Positions 10,836-20,021 of a stretch of DNA of 64,000 nt are shown here, piece after piece; positions within the stretch are counted from its first letter, which is position 1, and every line of letters starts with the position of its first letter. Source of the DNA: Brevipalpus yothersi (Eukaryota; Arthropoda; Arachnida; Trombidiformes; Tenuipalpidae). The DNA is taken from assembly GCA_003956705.1 (NCBI GenBank), contig QZCP01000029.1:96525-160524 (forward strand), written 5' to 3'. Made by a program: the position numbers and the translations under genes. The notes beneath the pieces are model-generated. The model did not search any database. It was not told where the DNA came from and saw only the letters and a list, made by a program, of their open reading frames with translations.

Positions 10836-13121
10836 TTAGTTTTCTAGATGTGTCCCACTTCTTTCACTCAGCAAGCTAATCAGACTATGTTCATTTGTTG
10901 ACTCTTCAAGCTCGACAGATTTTTGACTCTCATCATGACTCAAAATGAAACGATCCGAAATGAATAGAGGGCTAAGGATGGCTGGTAGAGAGATTTTGTC
11001 AGCCTCGAGGATGATCGAAAAATCAAAATTTCTTCCAAACAGGAGAGGATCATATGGTACGAATGTGCATGGTGTCACCGCAATTTTGATCTTTCCATAG
11101 AACTGTTTCAGGTCAAAAGTTGGATTATTTCTCTTTTCTTTCTCAATCTTTTCCTCGATGGTATGTGCTCCAACATCTAATCCATAGTCTGATTTCATTC
11201 CAAAACAAACAAAATCAATTCCATAATTCATGAGTTTGAGTAGAACTTCATGCAAGGTGCTAAAATCGTGGCTAGTTAAAAGGATAGACTTCTCAGCTCT
11301 TGAAAGGACTCTCACGATTCCAACGATCATGCCATTAGAGATAGAGTTCCTAGGAAGTAAACGATAAGCCCCCATCTTGTCCAAGAAATTGATAGCCCAC
11401 TTTTCAGCTTCATCAGGGAGGTATCCATCTATTAACTTTAGCTTTAAATCATCCACAAGATTTTCTTTCGGAGAGTTGATGATGCACTGACAAAGCTGCC
11501 GGAGATCTTTCCCAATCCATGGCATCTTTTTAGACATCAGAGTACTCAAATTCCAATAATGAAAGAAAGGTAAATCTTCATGATCTACTAAATCTATACG
11601 ATAAACTGTGGTACCAGCACTAGGTTGCTTGCCGTGACTCTCTAGAGCCACTTTTATTTGGTGCTCGGTCACTTCATCAATGCGTCCAAAAAACAATGCC
11701 ACTCTGGTTGGTACTGTGTCACTGGGCTCATCTTCACTGATGGCAACCCGTTTACCAAGTAATCCATTTTGGGATCTTAATGATTTCTCAATGCTTCGAT
11801 TTCTCATGAAAATGACTTGGTTATCAGAGCTCTCCTTAATGAACAAGCCTCCTAAGCCCGAATTCTTGGCTTCTCTCAAAAAAGAGGGCTCACTCCAGAA
11901 TGGAGATTCTTTTTCCATGTTTTTCCAATCATCTCTTATGAATTCTATCCATTCTTTGAAGAATTCAATTTCTTGAGGCTCCAAATGCTCAAGCTGTGAG
12001 TTGATGAACTTTCGTCTGAAATCCGTTGATACTTGAATTTTATCTTTTTCAAAAGTTCTAGCCATAAGAGAGCAATTGAGTCGTTGTGAACAGTTTTCAC
12101 AGTCTTTTTCTTTCTTTTCCTCAATAAAATCAGGTCCAATAAAATCATCTCTGTCCTGGGATAGAAAATAAGCAAGCTCATTGCGCTTTTGTATAAGTCT
12201 TATTTCATCATATCGATTGACTCTGATCAGATCCATTACAGGCTCGAATTTGTTCTTCTTGTTTTTGAGATAAAGAAGCAATCCATTATCGCAATCATCA
12301 TAACCTCGTTCTCTCATCATTATCGAATGCAGCTTAGATTGATCTGTATGTTCAGAGTGCCAGTATGAAAATGCTCTACTAGTTCTCATCGCAAAAGGGA
12401 CTAATTTCTTGATAGATGTTGAATGTTGATGAATTTCGACCTCACAACTCATAATCACTTTGCCTTTGATACCCAAAGATGGGGACCAGATGTTCTCTTC
12501 AATGTCTTTTATGGGACCAACTTGAACTGATAGTTTCTTATCATTCAATTGTTCAGCTCCTTGTAAAACATACTTTTCCAACCAGATCATGATGCACGGT
12601 AGATATTCTTCAACTCTTTTGATAAGCTTCTCTCGATTTGAATCGGCTTTCGAGCATTTTGAAATAATATTTTCCTTCTCAAAACATTTTTCACTAATCT
12701 CTCTGAGCTGTGAAAAGAATTTCGGACGCTCTTTGCAGGCAGTCTGGAAAATATCACGTACTATTATTCCTACAGTGCTTGATTCATCGAATGATAGGTA
12801 TATCATTTTGAACAATCTTGCTAGCCACTCCCTACGCATACATGTTCTAGACTTTGAAATGGATCCAACAGGTATTAGATTGTCTGGATTGATGGTTACC
12901 AAGCCATGATCATCGTTGACACTGTAGATTCTTCCATCAAATTTATCACTTTTAATATTAATCAAATCACCTTTGAACACTTTGCTGTGATGCCATGAGC
13001 CAGATAGATGACATTCATAGAGTTTACCTGATTTCAGATGTTCAATTTTTATCATATGTTCACAGTCAACTTTTTCCACTGATATCACCTTGAACCTTTC
13101 GAAAACGCCAGGATTTTGCAT
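10836..13121 (-). CDS. DNA2-like copy B, nuclease-dead, lacks RecA2
   Basis: This is an open frame of 761 codons from an ATG at 13121, clearly of the DNA2 family. The N-terminal part aligns throughout, and the four Fe-S cysteines remain (Cys94 and the C-x2-C-x5-C cluster CENCSQRLNC). All four nuclease residues are changed: the VH histidine is Arg122, the metal-binding Asp is Ile223, and the ELK motif reads AMR (Ala244, Arg246). The P-loop region (about 585-600) has no GxGKT and Walker B reads LEAD. The protein stops just after the region following motif III, so the second RecA domain is absent. It shares a distinctive SLMARTFEKDKI segment with copy F. A frame this long without stops despite loss of every catalytic residue is unusual; it may be a pseudo-enzyme that uses the Fe-S fold for binding, or a pseudogene that has not yet acquired stops. 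Confidence 0.6.
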   Translation of the reverse strand: MQNPGVFERFKVISVEKVDCEHMIKIEHLKSGKLYECHLSGSWHHSKVFKGDLINIKSDKFDGRIYSVNDDHGLVTINPDNLIPVGSISKSRTCMRREWLARLFKMIYLSFDESSTVGIIVRDIFQTACKERPKFFSQLREISEKCFEKENIISKCSKADSNREKLIKRVEEYLPCIMIWLEKYVLQGAEQLNDKKLSVQVGPIKDIEENIWSPSLGIKGKVIMSCEVEIHQHSTSIKKLVPFAMRTSRAFSYWHSEHTDQSKLHSIMMRERGYDDCDNGLLLYLKNKKNKFEPVMDLIRVNRYDEIRLIQKRNELAYFLSQDRDDFIGPDFIEEKKEKDCENCSQRLNCSLMARTFEKDKIQVSTDFRRKFINSQLEHLEPQEIEFFKEWIEFIRDDWKNMEKESPFWSEPSFLREAKNSGLGGLFIKESSDNQVIFMRNRSIEKSLRSQNGLLGKRVAISEDEPSDTVPTRVALFFGRIDEVTEHQIKVALESHGKQPSAGTTVYRIDLVDHEDLPFFHYWNLSTLMSKKMPWIGKDLRQLCQCIINSPKENLVDDLKLKLIDGYLPDEAEKWAINFLDKMGAYRLLPRNSISNGMIVGIVRVLSRAEKSILLTSHDFSTLHEVLLKLMNYGIDFVCFGMKSDYGLDVGAHTIEEKIEKEKRNNPTFDLKQFYGKIKIAVTPCTFVPYDPLLFGRNFDFSIILEADKISLPAILSPLFISDRFILSHDESQKSVELEESTNEHSLISLLSERSGTHLEN

Positions 13122-13876
13122 CTCTAATGAATTCGCTGATCAACTTTCACAGAAGAGAAGAAATTCAGTCTTCCGCAAAAAACTTAATTAAAAAAGAGTC
13201 GTTTTGAGCAGTACGAAAATCATACAAAAAGAGAATATTTCAATTATATATCTCAACAAATTCTCAACGAACCTTCAAAAAAGAAAACTTTCATTCACAC
13301 CATTGAATTACTTTGAATGCGAGTAAAAAATGTAATCAGCCACAGAAAGATCAGTCTCCCCGATAGAAAAACTCAAACATTGTATACATCGCTCTTAATA
13401 CATTATCATGGAACATTACTAACGGCCATCGAAAAAATTACCAACATTACTAAATCATCTTCTCACCTCTTACATCATCTGGTGGATGTAAAAATTACTG
13501 CTTGTTAGACTATGGAAGGGCGTTAATCGGCCTTGATAATCTAAATGCTTGGCAACAGGGTGTCTGGAATGATTTTGACTTGATCATCAACTGATCAATA
13601 AATAGAGTGAATCAACTTGAGAGTCACATCATGAGGTTATTGAACTGTGGTTAATATTTTTTGAGAAGAGTCAGTTTTCATTGATCGATGATGTTTAGCC
13701 ACTAGACCTTTACTAAAAGTGAAAAGACTATGAGTGAAGTTTTTTCAAGAAAACCTTATACTAATTGTAGCTGTTTCTATTAGATTAAGTCACGATGAAT
13801 AGTTCCGATAGCTCAAAAATTCCAGTAGAGTTAAAAAATATCATTTAATCTCCAGTTGGTATAACTTTATGTGTGT
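13122..13876. other. Intergenic spacer between DNA2 copies B and C
   Basis: AT-rich spacer of 755 bases. It must contain the promoter of copy B and the 3' end of copy C. I see no gene or repeat in it; a 63-codon frame at 13317-13508 has no supporting feature. Confidence 0.4.
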
Positions 13877-16807
13877 TTAATTGAGAGCGTCGTGTACTGG
13901 AACAAATTGTTCCTCTCTCATTAAGTTGAAAAGATTATCGAATGGCTTATGGAGTTTCAAGAAAGATTTACTACCAATAAAAACCAGCTTTCGAGCAGCT
14001 CTGGTCAGAGCTATTCTAAAACGGCGGGCATCAGATAGTATGGCATCTTTAGAATTCCCCCTTTTCACAAATGAAATCAAAATTATCATCCGGCCTTCCT
14101 GGTGAGGTTTATCAATTGTATCCACAAGGATTTCCTTTTGTCCTATCTTTATTCTTGTCACCATTTTCCTTAGTAAAGATACTTGTGCTCGGAAAGGAGA
14201 CAAGATACCAATTTTGGCTGGCGAGATTCCATTATTCTGAACGAATTCTTTGACCATCTTCAAGCACAGTTCTGCTTCCAGCGTGTTGGCCTCACGTTGA
14301 ATGTTACCAGTTTTCAAGTCTTCAACATGATCAGTGTCCAGAAATAAGAATGATTGACTCAAATCGCTGGACAGAACTTTATCCAGCCAAGCCCAGCCAC
14401 TTGATTTACTGGCCTTAGGAATAACTGCCTCAGCTATATCTTGTGATCCACATCTTAGAGTATTTTGATAAAAAAGTTTATTGGAGTATGTCATGATTTC
14501 TCGATTCATATGATATTGATCAGGCAAGATAGTGATGGAACTTTTTTTTAGCAGTGTTTTGAAAAGGCTTTCTCCATATTTTGCTACATTCGATTCATCA
14601 TTCGGCTCATTTGATGGTTGATTTTCGTCTCCAATCAGAAAGAAACGGTCTGAGATGAAGAGAATATTCAATATTAATGGGAGTGGAATTCGATCAGCTT
14701 CATCTATGATACAGATATCGAATCTTCTTGTGTTCAGGAACAGATTATCTGGTGCATCAGAACACTTGATACCATCCACCCTAATTTCATTGTAGAATTT
14801 TTTCAATCGAAGTATCCGCTTACTCTCTGGTCCTTTTGGCATTTTATCTGCAACAGAGAAGGTAACGATGTCAGAATGAATGCTGTCACGAGGTCCACTT
14901 CGAACGAAATCTATTCCACAGTTTTTGAGTTTGCATAGAATTTTGTCCAACGAAGCGTATGAATGGCTCGATATCAAGATTGACTCTCCAGATTCCAATG
15001 ATGCTTTTACTATTTCAACGATTTTCTCATCAAAATTGGGTATCCTATTAGCCAAAATTAAATTTTTCATGCCATTCAAAACCTTAGATGAATGTTGCTC
15101 GTCTTTAGCTTTTGTGCATGCAATTTGAGCGTCTTGATTTTTTGTGTCATGATGAGATCTTTTTGATCTGCAGATAATGGCATTCCGAAGTTCTGAGAGA
15201 GAATCTTTCTGTGGTCCTTCTCCAAGGGACATCAAGTGGACAAGATTACCGAAACATTGAGGATACAAATTTCCATAGCTCGCTATGTCCAATCTATAAG
15301 TTTTGGAAATATAATCGAAATTCTGAACAGTTTGATTAACCTCGAACTCCAATTCATCACTTGAATTCGATGATAAAACATAGCCAGTGAACAGTCTAGC
15401 TTTTGTGGTTACACTATCACAAGATTCATCTTCACTTACGATGACTTTCTGATCACGAAAAGAACGTAGCAAACCTTCTAACTTTGATAGATCATTCCTT
15501 TGAAAGGTGATTTTGTCCTCAGAAATTTTTCGAATGTTCAGATTGCCCAACCCCCGTTTTTTCTTCTCTCTCAAAGAAGAAGGTTCACTCCAGTAAGGAG
15601 TAATCTTATCTTCTTCGACCTTCTGCTTCATCTTGAGAAGGTGCATCCATTCTTTAAAAAATTTGATATCTTCAGATCTCAAATGAGAAAGCTCTGAGTG
15701 GATGATTTTTTGACGGAAAGAGCTTGATGTTTGAATTTTATCCTGCTCAAAGGATGCAGCCATGAGTGAACATTCAAATCTAACATCACAATTATCGCAA
15801 TGCCATCTTGAATCGAGAAATTCTGGCCCTTCTAGATCAACTTTACATGGCGACAGGAAATGAGCAAGCTTATTGCGTTTCTGGAGCAGCTCAACTTCGT
15901 CCGATCGTCTCATTTGTATCAAACACATTTCAGGTTTAAATTCACCTCTCTTATTTCTGAGATATAAGAGAAGCCCACTTCCGTTTCGATTCGATCCTCG
16001 TTCTTTTGTTCCCATTGCATAGGTCATGGCTTGAGTACGGTGTCCATAGTGGTAACTCGTGAAAGCTCTTCCAGTCTTCAATTCCAGAGGCACCAATACT
16101 TTTCGAGGTGGACGACTGTGGATCTCAACTTGACAGGTAGCATCTGAAAACCCCCAAAATCCGAGAGAGGGAGAAAACGTACATTCTTCGATATCTTCCA
16201 CAGTTTTTACTTGATAATACATTTTCCCAGAACTGTCTTGAAGATTCTCCTCAAACCAGGCAAGAATACTGGGCAGAAATTCACTGACTCTTCTTTCCAA
16301 CTGCTCCATATTTATACCGGATAGCAAAGAGTTCTTAACCACACTGTCTCTTTGTAAACATTCATTTTTGATCTGTTTCAGTTGAGCCAAAGAATACAAT
16401 TTTTTTACACATGCTTTTTGAAAAATATCATGCACAATTCTTCCTATCAAGCTTGATTCGTCTGTGGTGTTTGTGAAGGTGGGTTTTGCATACATCAATA
16501 TCCTTAACCAAGCTCTCCGCATACAATAGACAGAAGTTGAAAGTGTAGTAGGCTCTATTAATGTGTCTGGTTTTGAAGTGATTAAGCCATGTTCATCACT
16601 CACATGGTAGGTGTTACCACACAATTTGTCACTTTGAACATGAACAATGTCTCCTTCCGATGCATAGCTATGACACCATGATCCACATAGATGACATTCA
16701 TGAACTTTTCCGGTTGATAAGTGTCTTAATTTGAGTATTTTACTATCAGCAGATCTTTCCACCGACAAAACTTTGAATCTTTTGAAACGATTATGAGTTT
16801 CCATCAT
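13877..16807 (-). CDS. DNA2-like copy C: intact nuclease, P-loop lost
   Basis: The first real ATG is at 16807, giving 976 residues, close to copy D in length. The nuclease module is complete: Cys95, His126 (IVHDIF), Asp222, Glu242 and Lys244 (PLELKTGR), Gln259, and the Fe-S cluster Cys337/340/346. This is the RecB/Cas4-like PD-(D/E)xK fold of DNA2, which cleaves single-stranded flaps. In the helicase half the ATP-binding P-loop is replaced by an unrelated, roughly equally long stretch (about residues 540-600) with no GKT, while Walker B is still DEAD (about 703) and motif VI reads ALTRAARK. Motif V (QFQGEE in copy D) has decayed to KPHQEGR. It should therefore be unable to bind ATP in the normal way but could still cut DNA. 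Neighbours B and D are on the same strand. It looks like a translated single-exon gene; whether it is expressed is unknown. Confidence 0.72.
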   Translation of the reverse strand: MMETHNRFKRFKVLSVERSADSKILKLRHLSTGKVHECHLCGSWCHSYASEGDIVHVQSDKLCGNTYHVSDEHGLITSKPDTLIEPTTLSTSVYCMRRAWLRILMYAKPTFTNTTDESSLIGRIVHDIFQKACVKKLYSLAQLKQIKNECLQRDSVVKNSLLSGINMEQLERRVSEFLPSILAWFEENLQDSSGKMYYQVKTVEDIEECTFSPSLGFWGFSDATCQVEIHSRPPRKVLVPLELKTGRAFTSYHYGHRTQAMTYAMGTKERGSNRNGSGLLLYLRNKRGEFKPEMCLIQMRRSDEVELLQKRNKLAHFLSPCKVDLEGPEFLDSRWHCDNCDVRFECSLMAASFEQDKIQTSSSFRQKIIHSELSHLRSEDIKFFKEWMHLLKMKQKVEEDKITPYWSEPSSLREKKKRGLGNLNIRKISEDKITFQRNDLSKLEGLLRSFRDQKVIVSEDESCDSVTTKARLFTGYVLSSNSSDELEFEVNQTVQNFDYISKTYRLDIASYGNLYPQCFGNLVHLMSLGEGPQKDSLSELRNAIICRSKRSHHDTKNQDAQIACTKAKDEQHSSKVLNGMKNLILANRIPNFDEKIVEIVKASLESGESILISSHSYASLDKILCKLKNCGIDFVRSGPRDSIHSDIVTFSVADKMPKGPESKRILRLKKFYNEIRVDGIKCSDAPDNLFLNTRRFDICIIDEADRIPLPLILNILFISDRFFLIGDENQPSNEPNDESNVAKYGESLFKTLLKKSSITILPDQYHMNREIMTYSNKLFYQNTLRCGSQDIAEAVIPKASKSSGWAWLDKVLSSDLSQSFLFLDTDHVEDLKTGNIQREANTLEAELCLKMVKEFVQNNGISPAKIGILSPFRAQVSLLRKMVTRIKIGQKEILVDTIDKPHQEGRMIILISFVKRGNSKDAILSDARRFRIALTRAARKLVFIGSKSFLKLHKPFDNLFNLMREEQFVPVHDALN

Positions 16808-16816
16808 TGACTCCAA

Positions 16817-17449
16817 TGTCTCGATGTATCAAAGTATCATAAAGAGATGGAAAAATCAAACTTTCACAATATAATTTCTCTTTCTCTAGTTTTCGAACTT
16901 TCCTCGGTCAATTCATCCACAAGTTGCACGAGCACTTTTTACTCACTAACATGAATTTTGAGTTACTCATTGAGCTACACGTATCAGTTGACCCTCTCAC
17001 TCTCAGCAAACGTTTTTAACATTTTTTGTTGAATGGAAGATTTTTTGCACTGTAATCATGTGCATTGAGGCTGGTATTGTTTGAGGATCAATCTTGCTCA
17101 CTCTGAAAATGATTCTGATACATTTTTGCACATATATAACGGCTTTGAAGAATGAATCTTATCTCACTCATAATTTTGATCTCGAGAACAATTGATGCTA
17201 TCTCTCCTGGAGGAAAAGATTTGAACGAAACTTGTGCTTGTGTGTAGAGATGACATTTGAGTATGATAAGCTAGCAATATTTCGACGTTTATTCATGGCC
17301 AGCGATCGATGATAATCTCCTCATAAGAAAAATATGATGATTGGAATCATCTGTGCCCTTGCTTATCATGTGGTCCGATCATTCAAGGCATGGTCAAGAT
17401 TTGAACGGTTGGTGAAGCTGGCGAGATCATCGCTTACCACCGGGCTATA
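16817..17449. other. Intergenic region upstream of copy C
   Basis: About 630 bases without a recognisable gene; presumably the copy C promoter. A short frame at 17334-17525 runs into the MITE and is not supported. Confidence 0.35.
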
Positions 17450-17745
17450 TACAGCCCCGGAAAATGAAATTGAACCCCCTTTCTTTCGCGCATTTCTGAG
17501 CAGATATTTTTTGGCGACGAGATAAAAAAAATTTGATATTTTTTGACCACCTTATCTGAATGAAAAGAGTCCGATGAGACCATTGTATCATCTTCAATCC
17601 CCAACTTTACCAGATATTTGCTCCTGATAGGTGAAAATTCTGAAATAATCGGACTTATTCGGTGAGATAGGGTGGTCAAAAATTATCAGCTCAGAAATGC
17701 GCGAGAGATATGGAAGAGGGTTCAGACTCATTTTCCGTGGCTGTA
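17450..17745. mobile_element. Foldback MITE with TACAGCC termini
   Basis: The left end (TACAGCCCCGGAAAAT) and the reverse complement of the right end (TACAGCCACGGAAAAT) match, and the match continues inward through CGCGCATTTCTGAGC and TTTTTGACCACC, so about 100-bp arms surround a short unique centre. The element is flanked by TA on each side (17448-17449 and 17746-17747), the target of Tc1/mariner transposases. No coding capacity is present. It is a non-autonomous hairpin element, most likely mobilised by a mariner-type enzyme. Confidence 0.75.
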
Positions 17746-17747
17746 TA

Positions 17748-20021
17748 GCTCTCCCGAGAAAAATAATAGATCACCCACCAAATCTTAATTGGTAATCAGC
17801 AAATTATGTTCATCACCCCCATTACGGGTGGCGAGGAAATGAAGATATTTTGCTAGCAGCCTCTTCAATCCGTAAGCAGCTTATGATCACCTAATGTAAA
17901 ATGAAAGTCTAATCAGATGATGGCTTCGATGGATCCATCGATTTTCCACTCTGGAACAACTTGGCTTCCCGAGAAATTCTTAAGCATCAATGTGTCTCAA
18001 AGATAGAGCTGTGTGCCACCACTTAGGTATACTGGGTATCCAGGTAAACGGTCCAACCCAATACCCGATAAATCGGGTATTGGAATGGCACCTGACTATC
18101 CAGGTATCCAGGGTGGAGAGAGAGAGAGAGCAAACACAAGAGGCCTGATGAAGTTTTAGAGAGAGAAAGGGAATGAACGGAGGTTGACAAGCTGAAAGAG
18201 AGAGAGAGGGAGAGTCGTTCTTTGTTCAAGAATGGAAGAACGGAGACCATTTTTTGGTTTATCGAGATACAAATGCTATAACTCCTAGTTTAATTATGAT
18301 TGAAGTAGATTTTAATTTCAATTTCCAAGTAAAACTATGGTGATCCTTCGATATTGTGCCTTGTGCATTAAATTTTGCTCGAATATTTGAGCATAATGCT
18401 CATTCAGTTCACTCTGCTCACTCTGCTCGCTCGATTCTCATCGTTTCTGGCCAGATACAACTCATCTAAGAACTTCAATGTAAATTCAAGGTGTGATTAT
18501 TTAGTGCATGTGGATTGTGTTCTCTTATTTCCTCCTCAAATCTCTTTCTCAGATCTTTCAATACACATTTTTGGAATCTTATCAGTTATTTTTCGAAAAA
18601 TGCTTCTTAAGATCCATTTTCATCCATTGTTCATTAGACAATTGAGGCATCAGAGGCAAAAAAAGTCTCGAATCATCAATATTTCTCACACAATATGAAA
18701 TGAATCAAAGCTTGAAAAAGTCTTTTCACTTATCAGTATGCGCTAGTGGTGAGTGATAAGGTACCACAAAATTTCTCAGAAGCTGGGATACAAAACAGTA
18801 GTCATCCTGGCCCTAGCTCGAATTTATTTGAAACCTATCTTGTCTTATCTATTTTTGACAAAAAACACAATGGTGCTACTTTCAGCTCTATGAAGCATTC
18901 CGTTTTCAAGATATGAGAGATGATGGTCTGAACCTTGATTTGACCAGAAAAAATCTCAAACTGATTCGATCGCTCTGAAACTTAGTTTTTGTGGGAGGAA
19001 AGGCTCCGAGTCACCCACTGATATCATGGAAGATAAGATGAAATCATGAATTAATCACACGTTCGGGAGAAGAAAATTTTTGATCAAAAATGTCATATCT
19101 CCACTAGCCGCTCTGAACACATTATGAATGATCGAACGCATCCGCAGTTGCGCTCAGTGACCTTTGACGCATGCGCCGTACTGATCTGCTTCAGATGTCG
19201 CAATAACCAGGCCAGTATTGCATCAGTTTTTCCAGCTTCTTATACCAACATCCAGATCACTTTCCTTATACTTTCTCTTCGCGTCAGTCGCAATATTTGA
19301 AAAGTATTTCATCATTTGGTTAAGCCTTGAATTTATGGTCTCCAGAGAATTATCTTATCTTAATACCGGATTAAAGTGACGGATTAGGCTTCCTTCCAAA
19401 AGTCCTTGTGGGTTAAAAGTATTGAAAGTTTGTGTTTTCTGTGAATATTTCATCGTTGTTCTACTAGTCTTCCGCGATTAGTTGATTCTCTTGGTGATTT
19501 TCCTTGAAACTGAAACCTTTTAGTTTTTATCATCAACTCTGAGTTGTGATTCAAGGTTGAAGGTTGATTCATATGTGAATTTGATTGATTTCTGTGGAAA
19601 CACCACAGGGCTTGAGATTAAGTGCTGGTCCTGATATTTTCCCTCAAATTGCCACTTGGGAGTGATGAAATATGGAATTGCTCTGGACATTTGGTGAGAT
19701 GATCTATTTCAAGATTGTTACTCAAGAGATAGGGAAGGAAATCCCTTTCCCATAGGTGTCAAAAGAATTTAAATCCCCAAATGGAATGGATCAGCCACGC
19801 GGGAGGAGGAAGATGTCAATATGAACAATAATTCGGTTATTATTTGGCGAAAAGTTTGGAATAGCAAAGTTTTTCCAGTGGAGTATGAATAGGTGAGTAA
19901 AAAAAAGTAAAACCATGCTTCCTTCATTATGAAAATATGAAGTAAAAAATTGTACTAAAGAGCAGTATACAATACTGATAATGCAGATAGAAATCTCCGC
20001 TTACGCTGCCATGGTCATGGA
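17748..20021. other. Long intergenic region downstream of DNA2 copy D
   Basis: About 2.3 kb with no convincing gene. It contains GA microsatellites near 18117-18130 and 18197-18213 and a perfect short hairpin at 18058-18083. The stretch around 19100-19260 has more CpG than its surroundings. A 107-codon frame at 18375-18698 begins with a hydrophobic segment but has no family signal. Confidence 0.4.
18058..18083. repeat. Perfect 12-bp hairpin
   Basis: CCAATACCCGAT, a 2-base AA loop, then its exact reverse complement. It sits inside a short array of GGTATCC-type words (18029-18110) that themselves repeat in both orientations, so it may be the core of a degenerate inverted repeat. Confidence 0.7.
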
